NCBI RefSeq assembly: GCF_005843925.1
Contig: NZ_VCBC01000005.1
Span: 62,001 to 126,000, forward strand
From: Thalassotalea litorea
GTDB taxonomy: Bacteria; Pseudomonadota; Gammaproteobacteria; Enterobacterales; Alteromonadaceae
Reading direction: 5' to 3'
DNA: 64,000 bases
Shown here: in pieces, positions 26,174 to 33,209 of the stretch
Layout of the letters: the number at the start of each line of letters is the position of its first letter
How positions within the stretch are numbered: position 1 is the stretch's first letter
The notes under the pieces: generated by a model
What the model saw: the letters and a program-made list of their open reading frames with translations, nothing else
Told to the model about the DNA's origin: nothing
Databases searched by the model: none
Made by a program: the position numbers and the translations under genes

Positions 26174-26260
26174 TGGTACCCGGGGCCGGACTTGAACCGG
26201 CACGTCCGTTAAGACGAGGGATTTTAAATCCCTTGTGTCTACCAATTCCACCACCCGGGC
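26174..26260 (-). tRNA. tRNA-Leu(UAA), copy 2
   Basis: 87-nt class II tRNA with acceptor GCCCGGG, D arm TGGTGGAATTGGTAGAC, anticodon stem-loop GGGATTTAAAATCCC (UAA) and a long variable arm CGTCTTAACGGACG, CCA encoded. Very similar to enteric leuZ. Confidence 0.97.
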
Positions 26261-26303
26261 ATTAACTATGCCTAGTACGTTTCAATGAAATTAGAAAGAG
26301 AGT

Positions 26304-26379
26304 TGGAGCGGCTAACGAGACTCGAACTCGTGACATTCACGTTGGCAACGTGATGCTCTACCAACTGAGCTACAGCCGC
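26304..26379 (-). tRNA. tRNA-Gly(GCC), copy 3
   Basis: 76 nt, identical to the other copies; anticodon GCC, CCA encoded. Confidence 0.97.
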
Positions 26380-26403
26380 TTCGAAATGCAATACTTAAAG
26401 AGT

Positions 26404-26479
26404 TGGAGCGGCTAACGAGACTCGAACTCGTGACATTCACGTTGGCAACGTGATGCTCTACCAACTGAGCTACAGCCGC
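26404..26479 (-). tRNA. tRNA-Gly(GCC), copy 2
   Basis: 76 nt, identical to the other copies; anticodon GCC, CCA encoded. Confidence 0.97.
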
Positions 26480-26530
26480 ATATCTTTAAGTTTACACTTA
26501 TATTCTATTACATCCCAAATTGAGAAGAAA

Positions 26531-26617
26531 TGGTACCCGGGGCCGGACTTGAACCGGCACGTCCGTTAAGACGAGGGATTTTAAATCCCTTGTGTCTACC
26601 AATTCCACCACCCGGGC
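26531..26617 (-). tRNA. tRNA-Leu(UAA), copy 1
   Basis: 87 nt, same sequence as the copy at 26174-26260. Immediately after tRNA-Cys in transcript order, matching the E. coli glyW-cysT-leuZ order. Confidence 0.97.
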
Positions 26618-26621
26618 AGAA

Positions 26622-26695
26622 TGGAGGCGGGTCCCGGAGTCGAACCGAGGTCCACGGATTTGCAATCCGCTGCATAGCCACTCTGCCAACCCGCC
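26622..26695 (-). tRNA. tRNA-Cys(GCA)
   Basis: 74 nt: acceptor GGCGGGT, anticodon loop TTGCAAA (GCA), T arm GGTTCGACTCC, discriminator T and CCA. Only four bases separate it from the following tRNA-Leu, so it must be processed from a common precursor. Confidence 0.97.
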
Positions 26696-26736
26696 TATTT
26701 CATCAACAAGTTGGTGATGTATTTCCCTGAAAACTT

Positions 26737-26812
26737 TGGAGCGGCTAACGAGACTCGAACTCGTGACATTCACGTTGGCAACGTGATGCTCTACCAACTG
26801 AGCTACAGCCGC
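26737..26812 (-). tRNA. tRNA-Gly(GCC), copy 1 (promoter-proximal)
   Basis: 76 nt, anticodon GCC, CCA encoded. First gene of the cluster, directly after the leader palindrome and promoter at 26821-26873. Confidence 0.97.
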
Positions 26813-26820
26813 TTTCCTGT

Positions 26821-26837
26821 GTTGACTCCCTGTCAAC
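26821..26837 (-). promoter_or_regulatory. Leader inverted repeat of the tRNA cluster
   Basis: GTTGAC-AGGGA-GTCAAC on the minus strand, a 6-bp perfect inverted repeat between the promoter -10 and the first tRNA. It could be a 5' leader hairpin affecting processing or an operator. Confidence 0.45.
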
Positions 26838-26845
26838 GGATGAGC

Positions 26846-26873
26846 ATTCTACATCGAATTTATTATGAGTCAA
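26846..26873 (-). promoter_or_regulatory. Sigma70 promoter of the tRNA cluster
   Basis: On the minus strand TTGACT (-35), 16-base spacer, TAGAAT (-10), followed closely by GC residues. It lies between pgsA and the first tRNA-Gly, so the tRNAs need not depend on read-through from pgsA. Confidence 0.7.
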
Positions 26874-26953
26874 CAGTTAAATATCATTTTTCTGCTGACT
26901 GGTTAAATAACAGCTAAACTGCTGATTTTTTAACTCAACAAACGCTTTATTGG

Positions 26954-27538
26954 TTAATTTTTACCACTTAATTGTGGCCATGAAGCTTTAAGATATTGAA
27001 ACATGGAAATAAAGGTAAAGAATGTCGCCAATGCGTAAAACGCCCAGGCAGCCCACATCACTACCATCGCAGGCACATCAAACAAAACTAAAGGGATCGG
27101 ATAATCCGGTTTCCAGATCAGTCCCATTAACGCTAACATTTGGCAGGCAGTCTTCCACTTGCCAAGTGAAGATACCGCGACACTGTCTCGTTTACCGAGA
27201 TCCGCCATAAATTCTCGTAGCGCAGAAATCACAATTTCCCGGCTAATCATAATTAACGCTGGTACGGTAACCCACCACACCTGGTAATCGGCGACAATTA
27301 GCACCAACGCCACCGTAACCATGAGTTTATCCGCCACTGGATCGATAAACGCGCCAAACTTACTCGACTGTTTTAAGCGCCTTGCCAGATAGCCATCCAG
27401 TGCATCGCTAATCGATGCAAGCCAGAATACAAAGGCAGCACCAAAATGAGACCAGGACACGGGTAAATAGAAAACAACGATAAACACCGGTATCAACAAA
27501 ATACGAAACAAGGTTATTTGATTAGGAATAGTCCACAT
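26954..27538 (-). CDS. pgsA: CDP-diacylglycerol-glycerol-3-phosphate 3-phosphatidyltransferase
   Basis: 194 residues, multi-pass inner membrane enzyme making phosphatidylglycerophosphate for phosphatidylglycerol and cardiolipin. The CDP-alcohol phosphotransferase signature D-x2-D-G-x2-A-R-x8-G-x3-D-x3-D is complete (SDALDGYLARRL...SSKFGAFIDPVADK, around residues 43-70). It starts WTIPNQITLFRILLIPVF, as in E. coli PgsA. The gene follows uvrC and precedes the glycine-cysteine-leucine tRNAs, the conserved uvrY-uvrC-pgsA-glyW order. Confidence 0.96.
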   Translation of the reverse strand: MWTIPNQITLFRILLIPVFIVVFYLPVSWSHFGAAFVFWLASISDALDGYLARRLKQSSKFGAFIDPVADKLMVTVALVLIVADYQVWWVTVPALIMISREIVISALREFMADLGKRDSVAVSSLGKWKTACQMLALMGLIWKPDYPIPLVLFDVPAMVVMWAAWAFYALATFFTFISMFQYLKASWPQLSGKN

Positions 27539-27582
27539 AATTCTTATTAATCAGGATTTTTTACTATTTTACATTAAAGGGA

Positions 27583-29418
27583 TCAGTTGTCATGCAGGCT
27601 TTCGAAAATATTTTTTGCTAGCTCTAAACTTACCCCGGGAACTTTCGCTAATTCTTCGACACTGGCTTTCTTAACTTCCTGCAAGCCACCGAGATATTTT
27701 AGCATCGCTTGACGACGTTTGGGGCCAATTCCAGGAATATCCTCTAAACTCGATTTTTTGGCGACTTTAGCGCGCTTAGCCCGATGGCCCGCAATGGCAA
27801 ATCGATGGGATTCATCACGAATATGTTGCACTAAATGTAATGCTGAAGACGTTGGTTCAAGCGAGATTAATTGATGAGAGCCGGCCATGATTAATGTTTC
27901 CAGGCCTGGTTTTCTTGATTCTCCTTTCGCGACCCCCACCAACAATGGTGTTTTCGGCAACTCTAACTCATTAAAAAACTGCTCTGCCCTGCCTAATTGG
28001 CCTTTCCCCCCGTCAATAAAGACAATATCCGGAAATTTATCCTCGGCGGTTAATTTGCCATAGCGCTTTTTCAGCGCAAATGACATCGCAGCATAATCAT
28101 CGCCTGGCGTAATACCATGCACGTTATAGCGGCGATAATCACTCTTTAATGGACCTTCAGGGTTAAAAACCACACAGGATGCAATCGTTTGTTGGCCCAT
28201 GGTATGACTGATATCAAAACACTCGATACGTTCAATCGGTGTTGATAAGTCGAATAACGCATTTAGCTGCTCGAATCGGGCCTGCATCGATTCCTTGTGG
28301 GAATTTTTAACCCGCAATGCAGTTTCCGCATTGGTCGATGCTAATGCCAGGTATTTCTTTCGCTCCGTACGTACATTACTCAATAGCTTTACGTCATAGC
28401 CAACCTCTGAGGACAATAACGACTGTAATTGCTGTTTGTCAGGTATTGTCATTGGCAGCACGATTTCTTTGGCAATGTTGCCCTGCTCTACGCTTTGTCC
28501 CAGATAGTTTTGGCTAATAAATGCCTCGATAATATCCGTATCTTCAGTGTCTGCAGGGATAGAAGGGAAATAGCTCTTGCTACCCAGTATTTTTTGATCA
28601 CGAACAAATAGCTGATGGATGCAGGCTTGATTTTTTAGTCGGTAAAAACCAAGAACATCCAACTCGGCGGTCATCCCGGAAACAAATTGTTGCTGCTGTA
28701 CTTTTCGTAAGGTGGCGATTTGATCTCGATAACTCGCCGCCTGCTCAAATTGCAGCTTTTCACTGGCTTGCTCCATTTTACCGACCAAATTTTCGATGAC
28801 CTGATCGTTTTTACCGCGCAAAAATAGTTTCGCAAGTTTTACCTGCTCTGAATACTCGTCATCACTCACTTTACCTACACAAGGAGCCGAGCAGCGTTTT
28901 AATTGATATTGCAAACATGGTCGAGAACGAGCCCGGTAATAGCTATCTTCACATTGTCGAATGGGAAACAAGCGTTGCATTAGCCTGAGACTTTCCCATA
29001 CCGCACCAGCGCTCGGAAACGGTCCAAAATAATCGCCTTTGATTTTTTTTCCACCCCGATGGGCACCAAGTTTAGGGTGTTGATGATCGGTTATCAAAAT
29101 ATAAGGATAGGATTTATCATCGCGCAGCAGGATATTGTATTTTGGCAGATACTTTTTAATGTAGTTATTCTCAAGTATCAGTGCTTCGCCTTCGGTGTGC
29201 GTTACCGTAACGTCTATGGCACGAATTTGCGCCACTAAAGCGCGAGTTTTGGTTGAGCCTACATCTTTACGAAAATAACTGCTTAAACGTTTTTTAAGGT
29301 TTTTCGCTTTGCCAACATAAATAACCGTAGAATTGGCGTCATACATCCGATATACGCCATTTTGCTCGGTGGTAACTTTCAAGAAGGCGTGATAATCGAA
29401 GTCGTTCGATTCACTCAT
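27583..29418 (-). CDS. uvrC: Excinuclease ABC subunit C
   Basis: 611 residues, E. coli length 610. Makes both incisions around UvrAB-bound DNA lesions. Domains in order: GIY-YIG nuclease (GVYRMY...VIYVGKAKNLKKRLSSYF, about 20-50), a cysteine-bearing region (CLQYQLKRCSAPC), UVR domain (~200-240, KMEQASEKLQFEQAASYRDQI), RNase H-like second nuclease (CFDISHTMG, IVFIDGGKGQL) and tandem helix-hairpin-helix at the C-terminus (DIPGIGPKRRQAML, VPGVSLELAKNIF). Three bases downstream of uvrY, so co-transcribed with it. Confidence 0.97.
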   Translation of the reverse strand: MSESNDFDYHAFLKVTTEQNGVYRMYDANSTVIYVGKAKNLKKRLSSYFRKDVGSTKTRALVAQIRAIDVTVTHTEGEALILENNYIKKYLPKYNILLRDDKSYPYILITDHQHPKLGAHRGGKKIKGDYFGPFPSAGAVWESLRLMQRLFPIRQCEDSYYRARSRPCLQYQLKRCSAPCVGKVSDDEYSEQVKLAKLFLRGKNDQVIENLVGKMEQASEKLQFEQAASYRDQIATLRKVQQQQFVSGMTAELDVLGFYRLKNQACIHQLFVRDQKILGSKSYFPSIPADTEDTDIIEAFISQNYLGQSVEQGNIAKEIVLPMTIPDKQQLQSLLSSEVGYDVKLLSNVRTERKKYLALASTNAETALRVKNSHKESMQARFEQLNALFDLSTPIERIECFDISHTMGQQTIASCVVFNPEGPLKSDYRRYNVHGITPGDDYAAMSFALKKRYGKLTAEDKFPDIVFIDGGKGQLGRAEQFFNELELPKTPLLVGVAKGESRKPGLETLIMAGSHQLISLEPTSSALHLVQHIRDESHRFAIAGHRAKRAKVAKKSSLEDIPGIGPKRRQAMLKYLGGLQEVKKASVEELAKVPGVSLELAKNIFESLHDN

Positions 29419-29421
29419 TGA

Positions 29422-30066
29422 CTACAAAGCTTCACTATTAACCAAACCATAGCGGATCGCCAAATGCGTCAATTCAACATCATTGGTCACCGACAACTTT
29501 TCAAACATACGATACCGATAACTATTGATAGTTTTACTGCTTAAGCTTAATTGCTCAGAGATATCGGTTACTTTTTCACCGCGAGTTATCATTAGCATTA
29601 TCTGTAATTCACGTTCAGACAGCGCATTGAAAGGATTATCATTATCGGAATCAAACTGACTTAGCGCCATTTTTTGCGCGATTGAGGCCGGTAGATATCG
29701 TTGCCCCGCATTTACCGCTTTTATCGCCTGTACCATTTCATTGCATCCTGCACTTTTTGAGAGAAATCCACTTGCACCAATTTGCATAACTTTGGCTGGA
29801 TAGGGATCTTCAACATGCACGGTCAGCATAATAATTTTACAATCAGGTACGTAGCGGAGTATTTTTTTTGTGGCTTCAAGTCCGCCTATGCCCGGCATAT
29901 TCATATCCATTAGCACCACGTCTGGTTCAATTTGCCGACAAAATTGCACGGCTTCCTCACCGGTCGCAACTTCAGATATCACTTTAATGCCTTTAACATC
30001 TTCTAAAATACGACGGACCCCAGTGCGCACCAGATCATGATCATCAACTAATAACACCTTAATCAA
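29422..30066 (-). CDS. uvrY: UvrY/GacA-type response regulator
   Basis: 214-residue NarL/FixJ-family regulator, partner of BarA/GacS. Receiver domain has DDHD (8-11), phospho-acceptor D54 in VVLMDMNMPG and K104-type SKSAG. The LuxR-type HTH at about 145-205 has LSERELQIMLMITRGEKVTDISEQLSLSSKTINSYRYRMFEKL. Family knowledge: activates CsrB-type small RNAs that titrate CsrA. Its position just upstream of uvrC is the conserved gammaproteobacterial arrangement and identifies it over other NarL members. Confidence 0.93.
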   Translation of the reverse strand: MIKVLLVDDHDLVRTGVRRILEDVKGIKVISEVATGEEAVQFCRQIEPDVVLMDMNMPGIGGLEATKKILRYVPDCKIIMLTVHVEDPYPAKVMQIGASGFLSKSAGCNEMVQAIKAVNAGQRYLPASIAQKMALSQFDSDNDNPFNALSERELQIMLMITRGEKVTDISEQLSLSSKTINSYRYRMFEKLSVTNDVELTHLAIRYGLVNSEAL

Positions 30067-30142
30067 GGCTCTCTCCTTTACGTCTTTAATTTTTTATCCG
30101 TTAGTACCAATAAAGATTATCAGTTTCCCTGACAATTGAGCA

Positions 30143-30451
30143 CTATAAATTGTTTTTTTGTAGCCATTTGCTTAATAAACCGATTTGCCCGTTTTTATAT
30201 GCGGCGTACGTTAACCTCAATGCATTGGTCAATATCTTACTATCGGTCCAGTCAGTTTGCTCACTAATTAACTCATAACATTTCAATGCTTCGTCATTGA
30301 GATAGCCCCGAACCTCTTTTTTCCCGAGGTTCTTCTGGCGCTCCCGATAGCGTTTTTGCTTTTCAGCATTGGTAAGGGGCGCTTTCTTGCTTGAGTCCGT
30401 ACTATTCGCCAGTTCATTTAAGGCATCTTCAAAATTGTCTGTATTCGCCAT
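30143..30451 (-). CDS. Small RHH-like DNA-binding protein (inferred)
   Basis: 102 residues from the ATG at 30451, which follows AGGTGAG; the frame extends 15 codons upstream without a better start. N-terminal 35 residues are polar, then a very basic KQKRYRERQKNLGKK stretch. Next comes a ribbon-helix-helix-like pattern: strand EVRGYL, helix DEALKCYELISEQT, helix SKILTNALRLTYAAYK. I do not recognise a named family. It is divergent from fabA and could be a regulator, but nothing in the sequence shows that. Confidence 0.55.
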   Translation of the reverse strand: MANTDNFEDALNELANSTDSSKKAPLTNAEKQKRYRERQKNLGKKEVRGYLNDEALKCYELISEQTDWTDSKILTNALRLTYAAYKNGQIGLLSKWLQKNNL

Positions 30452-30524
30452 TGCTCTCACCTTTTTGAATTCAACCCCATGGTTACGCATAACCAATAAA
30501 AAAGCAACAAATCGAATTTTTTAG

Positions 30525-30553
30525 TTGTCTCGTGTACGCCTGTTCGCTAAAGT
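30525..30553 (+). promoter_or_regulatory. fabA promoter
   Basis: TTGTCT (-35, 30525-30530), 17-base spacer, TAAAGT (-10, 30548-30553). The spacer is occupied by a FabR/DesT-like operator, and a second operator sits 12 bases past the -10. Confidence 0.65.
30531..30548. promoter_or_regulatory. FabR/DesT-like operator 1
   Basis: CGTGTACGCCTGTTCGCT, an imperfect palindrome close to the E. coli fabA/fabB FabR site (AGCGTACAC-GTGTxxGCT type). It fills the -35/-10 spacer of the fabA promoter. Confidence 0.6.
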
Positions 30554-30565
30554 AGCCCCATATTT

Positions 30566-30583
30566 AGTGTACACGTGTACACT
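30566..30583. promoter_or_regulatory. FabR/DesT-like operator 2
   Basis: AGTGTACACGTGTACACT is a perfect 18-bp palindrome centred 35 bases after operator 1, near the expected transcription start of fabA. Confidence 0.65.
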
Positions 30584-30679
30584 GAGGTCGGAGGAGTTGT
30601 TTTTTTCATCAGACTAAAACACCACTCCTCCTTGCCTTTATTTGCTTTTCATAACATTCAGAGGTTTTCAATAAACGCT

Positions 30680-31195
30680 ATGGGACAACAACAATCCTTC
30701 GACAAAAACGACTTAATTAAAGCCGGCACGGGTGAATTATTCGGCGAAGACAATTCAAAACTGCCTTCTGACAATATGCTGATGATGGATCGCATCGTAT
30801 CAATCAACGATGACGGCGGTGAGTTTGGCAAGGGCGAAATTATCGCGGAACTGGATATTAACCCAGATCTTTGGTTTTTCGATTGTCACTTCAAAGGTGA
30901 TCCGGTAATGCCAGGTTGCCTGGGTCTTGACGCTATGTGGCAATTGGTTGGATTTTTTCTGGCATGGTCCGATGGTCCAGGGCGTGGACGAGCGTTGGGT
31001 GTAGGGGAAGTGAAATTTACTGGTCAAATTTTACCTACGGCGAAAAAAGTTACCTATAAAATTGTTATGAAGCGTGTGATCAAGCGTAAACTGTTTATGG
31101 GGATTGCGGATGGCATCGTAGAAGTTGATGGCCGCGAAATCTATAAAGCGACCGATTTAAAAGTTGGTTTGTTTACTGATACGTCTAAATTCTAA
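30680..31195 (+). CDS. fabA: 3-hydroxydecanoyl-ACP dehydratase/isomerase
   Basis: 171 residues from ATG 30680 (the frame opens upstream, but this start gives the E. coli length and MxxxxSFxKxDL start). Dehydrates 3-hydroxydecanoyl-ACP and isomerises trans-2- to cis-3-decenoyl-ACP, committing carbon to unsaturated fatty acids anaerobically. Catalytic H70 ([14 protein letters not shown]) and D84 ([13 protein letters not shown]) are at the same positions as in E. coli FabA. Cytosolic. The promoter carries two FabR/DesT-type operators, so control by membrane fatty-acid composition is likely. Strong terminator after the stop. Confidence 0.96.
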   Translation: MGQQQSFDKNDLIKAGTGELFGEDNSKLPSDNMLMMDRIVSINDDGGEFGKGEIIAELDINPDLWFFDCHFKGDPVMPGCLGLDAMWQLVGFFLAWSDGPGRGRALGVGEVKFTGQILPTAKKVTYKIVMKRVIKRKLFMGIADGIVEVDGREIYKATDLKVGLFTDTSKF

Positions 31196-31212
31196 TCTTG
31201 ACCGATTATCAA

Positions 31213-31245
31213 TAAAAAAGGAGAGCGTATGCTCTCCTTTTTTTT
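31213..31245 (+). terminator. Rho-independent terminator after fabA
   Basis: AAAAAGGAGAGC-GTAT-GCTCTCCTTTTTTTT, a perfect stem with eight T residues. Confidence 0.9.
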
Positions 31246-31412
31246 ACTCAATTTTGCGTCTGGTCATTAGGTTGACACGCTTTATGTACTCAATCTTATC
31301 TGTTTACAGTTAAGTTACTTGAGATCAGAAGTACTGCGCTTAGCGTCTAACAGGGCCTACAATGAGTAAATGACATTGACGGCATGTTTTCTAACCTTGG
31401 TCATAGGCAAAA

Positions 31413-33209
31413 CTAGTTTCGGCGGCGGAATAAGGTTAATAAACCAAGGCCTGCTAACCACAATAGGTTGAGTCCTGCACCTTTGCGTTCTACTTTATTA
31501 TCTTCTTCACCACAGTCTTCAATTTCGCCTTCTATTGGGCGAAGGTAAACGGCACGGAATACGTCTTCTTCAATAGGGTTGCCACTATCGTCAACTACCA
31601 ACTCGCCTTTTGCATCGCGCAAAGGTTCTTTCACAAGTGCCGTTGCAACAATTTCATTTTCATTGTTGATATCGCGAGCTTCAATAATGGTGTACTTTGA
31701 GTCACAACTTAATAAGTCGTTAAGATTATGGAACTCATCGGTTTTAATGTTGTACATGAATCCTGCACGACGACGGGTGTTACTACGATCATTAAAGGTT
31801 TCATATTCGCCTTCTCCAACAATAATATCATTGTCATTTATCGCAAAACCGATACTGGCAGATCCCGGGAAGAAATCATCAATAAGGTTAATTGACACTT
31901 CTTCTTCATTGGCATCCGCGAAATACACTTTAGTACGCAAAGTACCGTTTACAAGCTTATTGACATAACCGGTTACGATCCCGTTATTATTGATCGCCAG
32001 ACCTTCCGATGTTGTATAGCCGTAACCTCTATAAAAATCATCGCGGTCTGTAAACTCAATCACCTGATCGCCTTTAAAAATACCGGCGAAATAGCCATAG
32101 CGTTCATCGTCATCGGGATCGGTTGTCTCATCATCCAACCAGGCTGCCGTAAGGCCGACCGCAATGCCTGAATCATTAATCGCATTGGCAATACTAATGA
32201 TTGATGTACGTTCATCTTCCGGATGACGGTTATCATCGACGGCGGTTCCTAACAATTCAGGCTCGCCAACAATTTGACCGGAAGAGTCAAGTTCCCAACG
32301 AACTGCACGTTGCTGATAAATCGTACTTTTTTCACGGGAAATACAAATTTCTTGTGGAATATCGGTTATTCTATCGTCGTTAACAACACCGTCAATTTCA
32401 TCAAGAATACATTTGGTTTCCAAATCTTCGAGTTCTGTTTCATTGATACCAACAGAACTACTACCTACGACCTGACCATGTACGTTGACATCATATATCT
32501 GTGAAATACCACCGTACAATGACTCTACAGGCGTTAATTCAACCACGGTGTCGTCGTTAAAACGGATAAAACCGCGTTGATCAAAATCTCGTACCCAGTA
32601 TTGAACGGCCTCTTCATCATCACCGGCATCTTCCGGTAAAAATGGTTCGAGTGGGAGAAATGGCGCCGAAGATTGCCCAAAGATCCAACCATTATCCGTG
32701 ATCCCCGACGGTGTTTCTGCAGTTGAACGTGTTAGTTCATCGGTACCTTCAAAGGGTTTATCAAACAAAGTGATAGGTTGCGAGAAGGCACCATCATATT
32801 TGAAGATATAAGTTTCAGCGACACTTTGATAAAGCTGTGAGGATTGACCTCGAAGCCAGTTTACGGTCCACCACAATGCATTTGCATCAGGATTGCCCTC
32901 TTTTAGGTCTTCAAATTGTTGGTCGGTAATTTCATACGCGTACAAATAACGTTCATTTTGATTCTCCGCAAGCTTGCGAATGCTTTCAAAATCATCTTCG
33001 TCCAATAGGTCATATTGAACAGGAAAATTATAAGAACTGTTACCATAAACAACGGCTTCACCCAGATTATTTTGTTTAATACCAAAGGTGTTTTTTACCG
33101 TATCAACTAATCCGAGATCATCCACTTCATAGGTAGCAGCCTGAGCTTGCTGAGCGAAAAACGCAGAGGTCACCGCTAAGGTGATCAAGGATTTACATAA
33201 GGTTTTCAT
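31413..33209 (-). CDS. DUF3466 family exported protein with GlyGly-CTERM-like tail
   Basis: 598 residues. N-terminal signal peptide (KTLCKSLITLAVTSAFFAQQAQA). The body is DUF3466, made of HAF-like repeats with the pattern I-N-x-x-G-x-V-x-G seen several times (DNGWIFGQS, NVHGQVVGSS, NDSGIAVGLT, NNNGIVTGYV, NDNDIIVGEG). The end is a short glycine patch, a hydrophobic helix and an RRR cluster (KGAGLNLLWLAGLGLLTLFRRRN), resembling GlyGly-CTERM sorting signals cut by rhombosortase. Function unknown; predicted surface or periplasmic. Its ATG overlaps the uup stop as TAATG, suggesting coupled translation. Confidence 0.85.
   Translation of the reverse strand: MKTLCKSLITLAVTSAFFAQQAQAATYEVDDLGLVDTVKNTFGIKQNNLGEAVVYGNSSYNFPVQYDLLDEDDFESIRKLAENQNERYLYAYEITDQQFEDLKEGNPDANALWWTVNWLRGQSSQLYQSVAETYIFKYDGAFSQPITLFDKPFEGTDELTRSTAETPSGITDNGWIFGQSSAPFLPLEPFLPEDAGDDEEAVQYWVRDFDQRGFIRFNDDTVVELTPVESLYGGISQIYDVNVHGQVVGSSSVGINETELEDLETKCILDEIDGVVNDDRITDIPQEICISREKSTIYQQRAVRWELDSSGQIVGEPELLGTAVDDNRHPEDERTSIISIANAINDSGIAVGLTAAWLDDETTDPDDDERYGYFAGIFKGDQVIEFTDRDDFYRGYGYTTSEGLAINNNGIVTGYVNKLVNGTLRTKVYFADANEEEVSINLIDDFFPGSASIGFAINDNDIIVGEGEYETFNDRSNTRRRAGFMYNIKTDEFHNLNDLLSCDSKYTIIEARDINNENEIVATALVKEPLRDAKGELVVDDSGNPIEEDVFRAVYLRPIEGEIEDCGEEDNKVERKGAGLNLLWLAGLGLLTLFRRRN

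Noticed and set aside
26498..26917. Open frames across the tRNA cluster
   Set aside because: They are frames through tRNA sequences, which are often open by chance. They are not genes.
31246..31412. Possible rmf gene, often found between fabA and DUF3466 in related genomes
   Set aside because: The 167-base gap contains no small basic frame resembling ribosome modulation factor.
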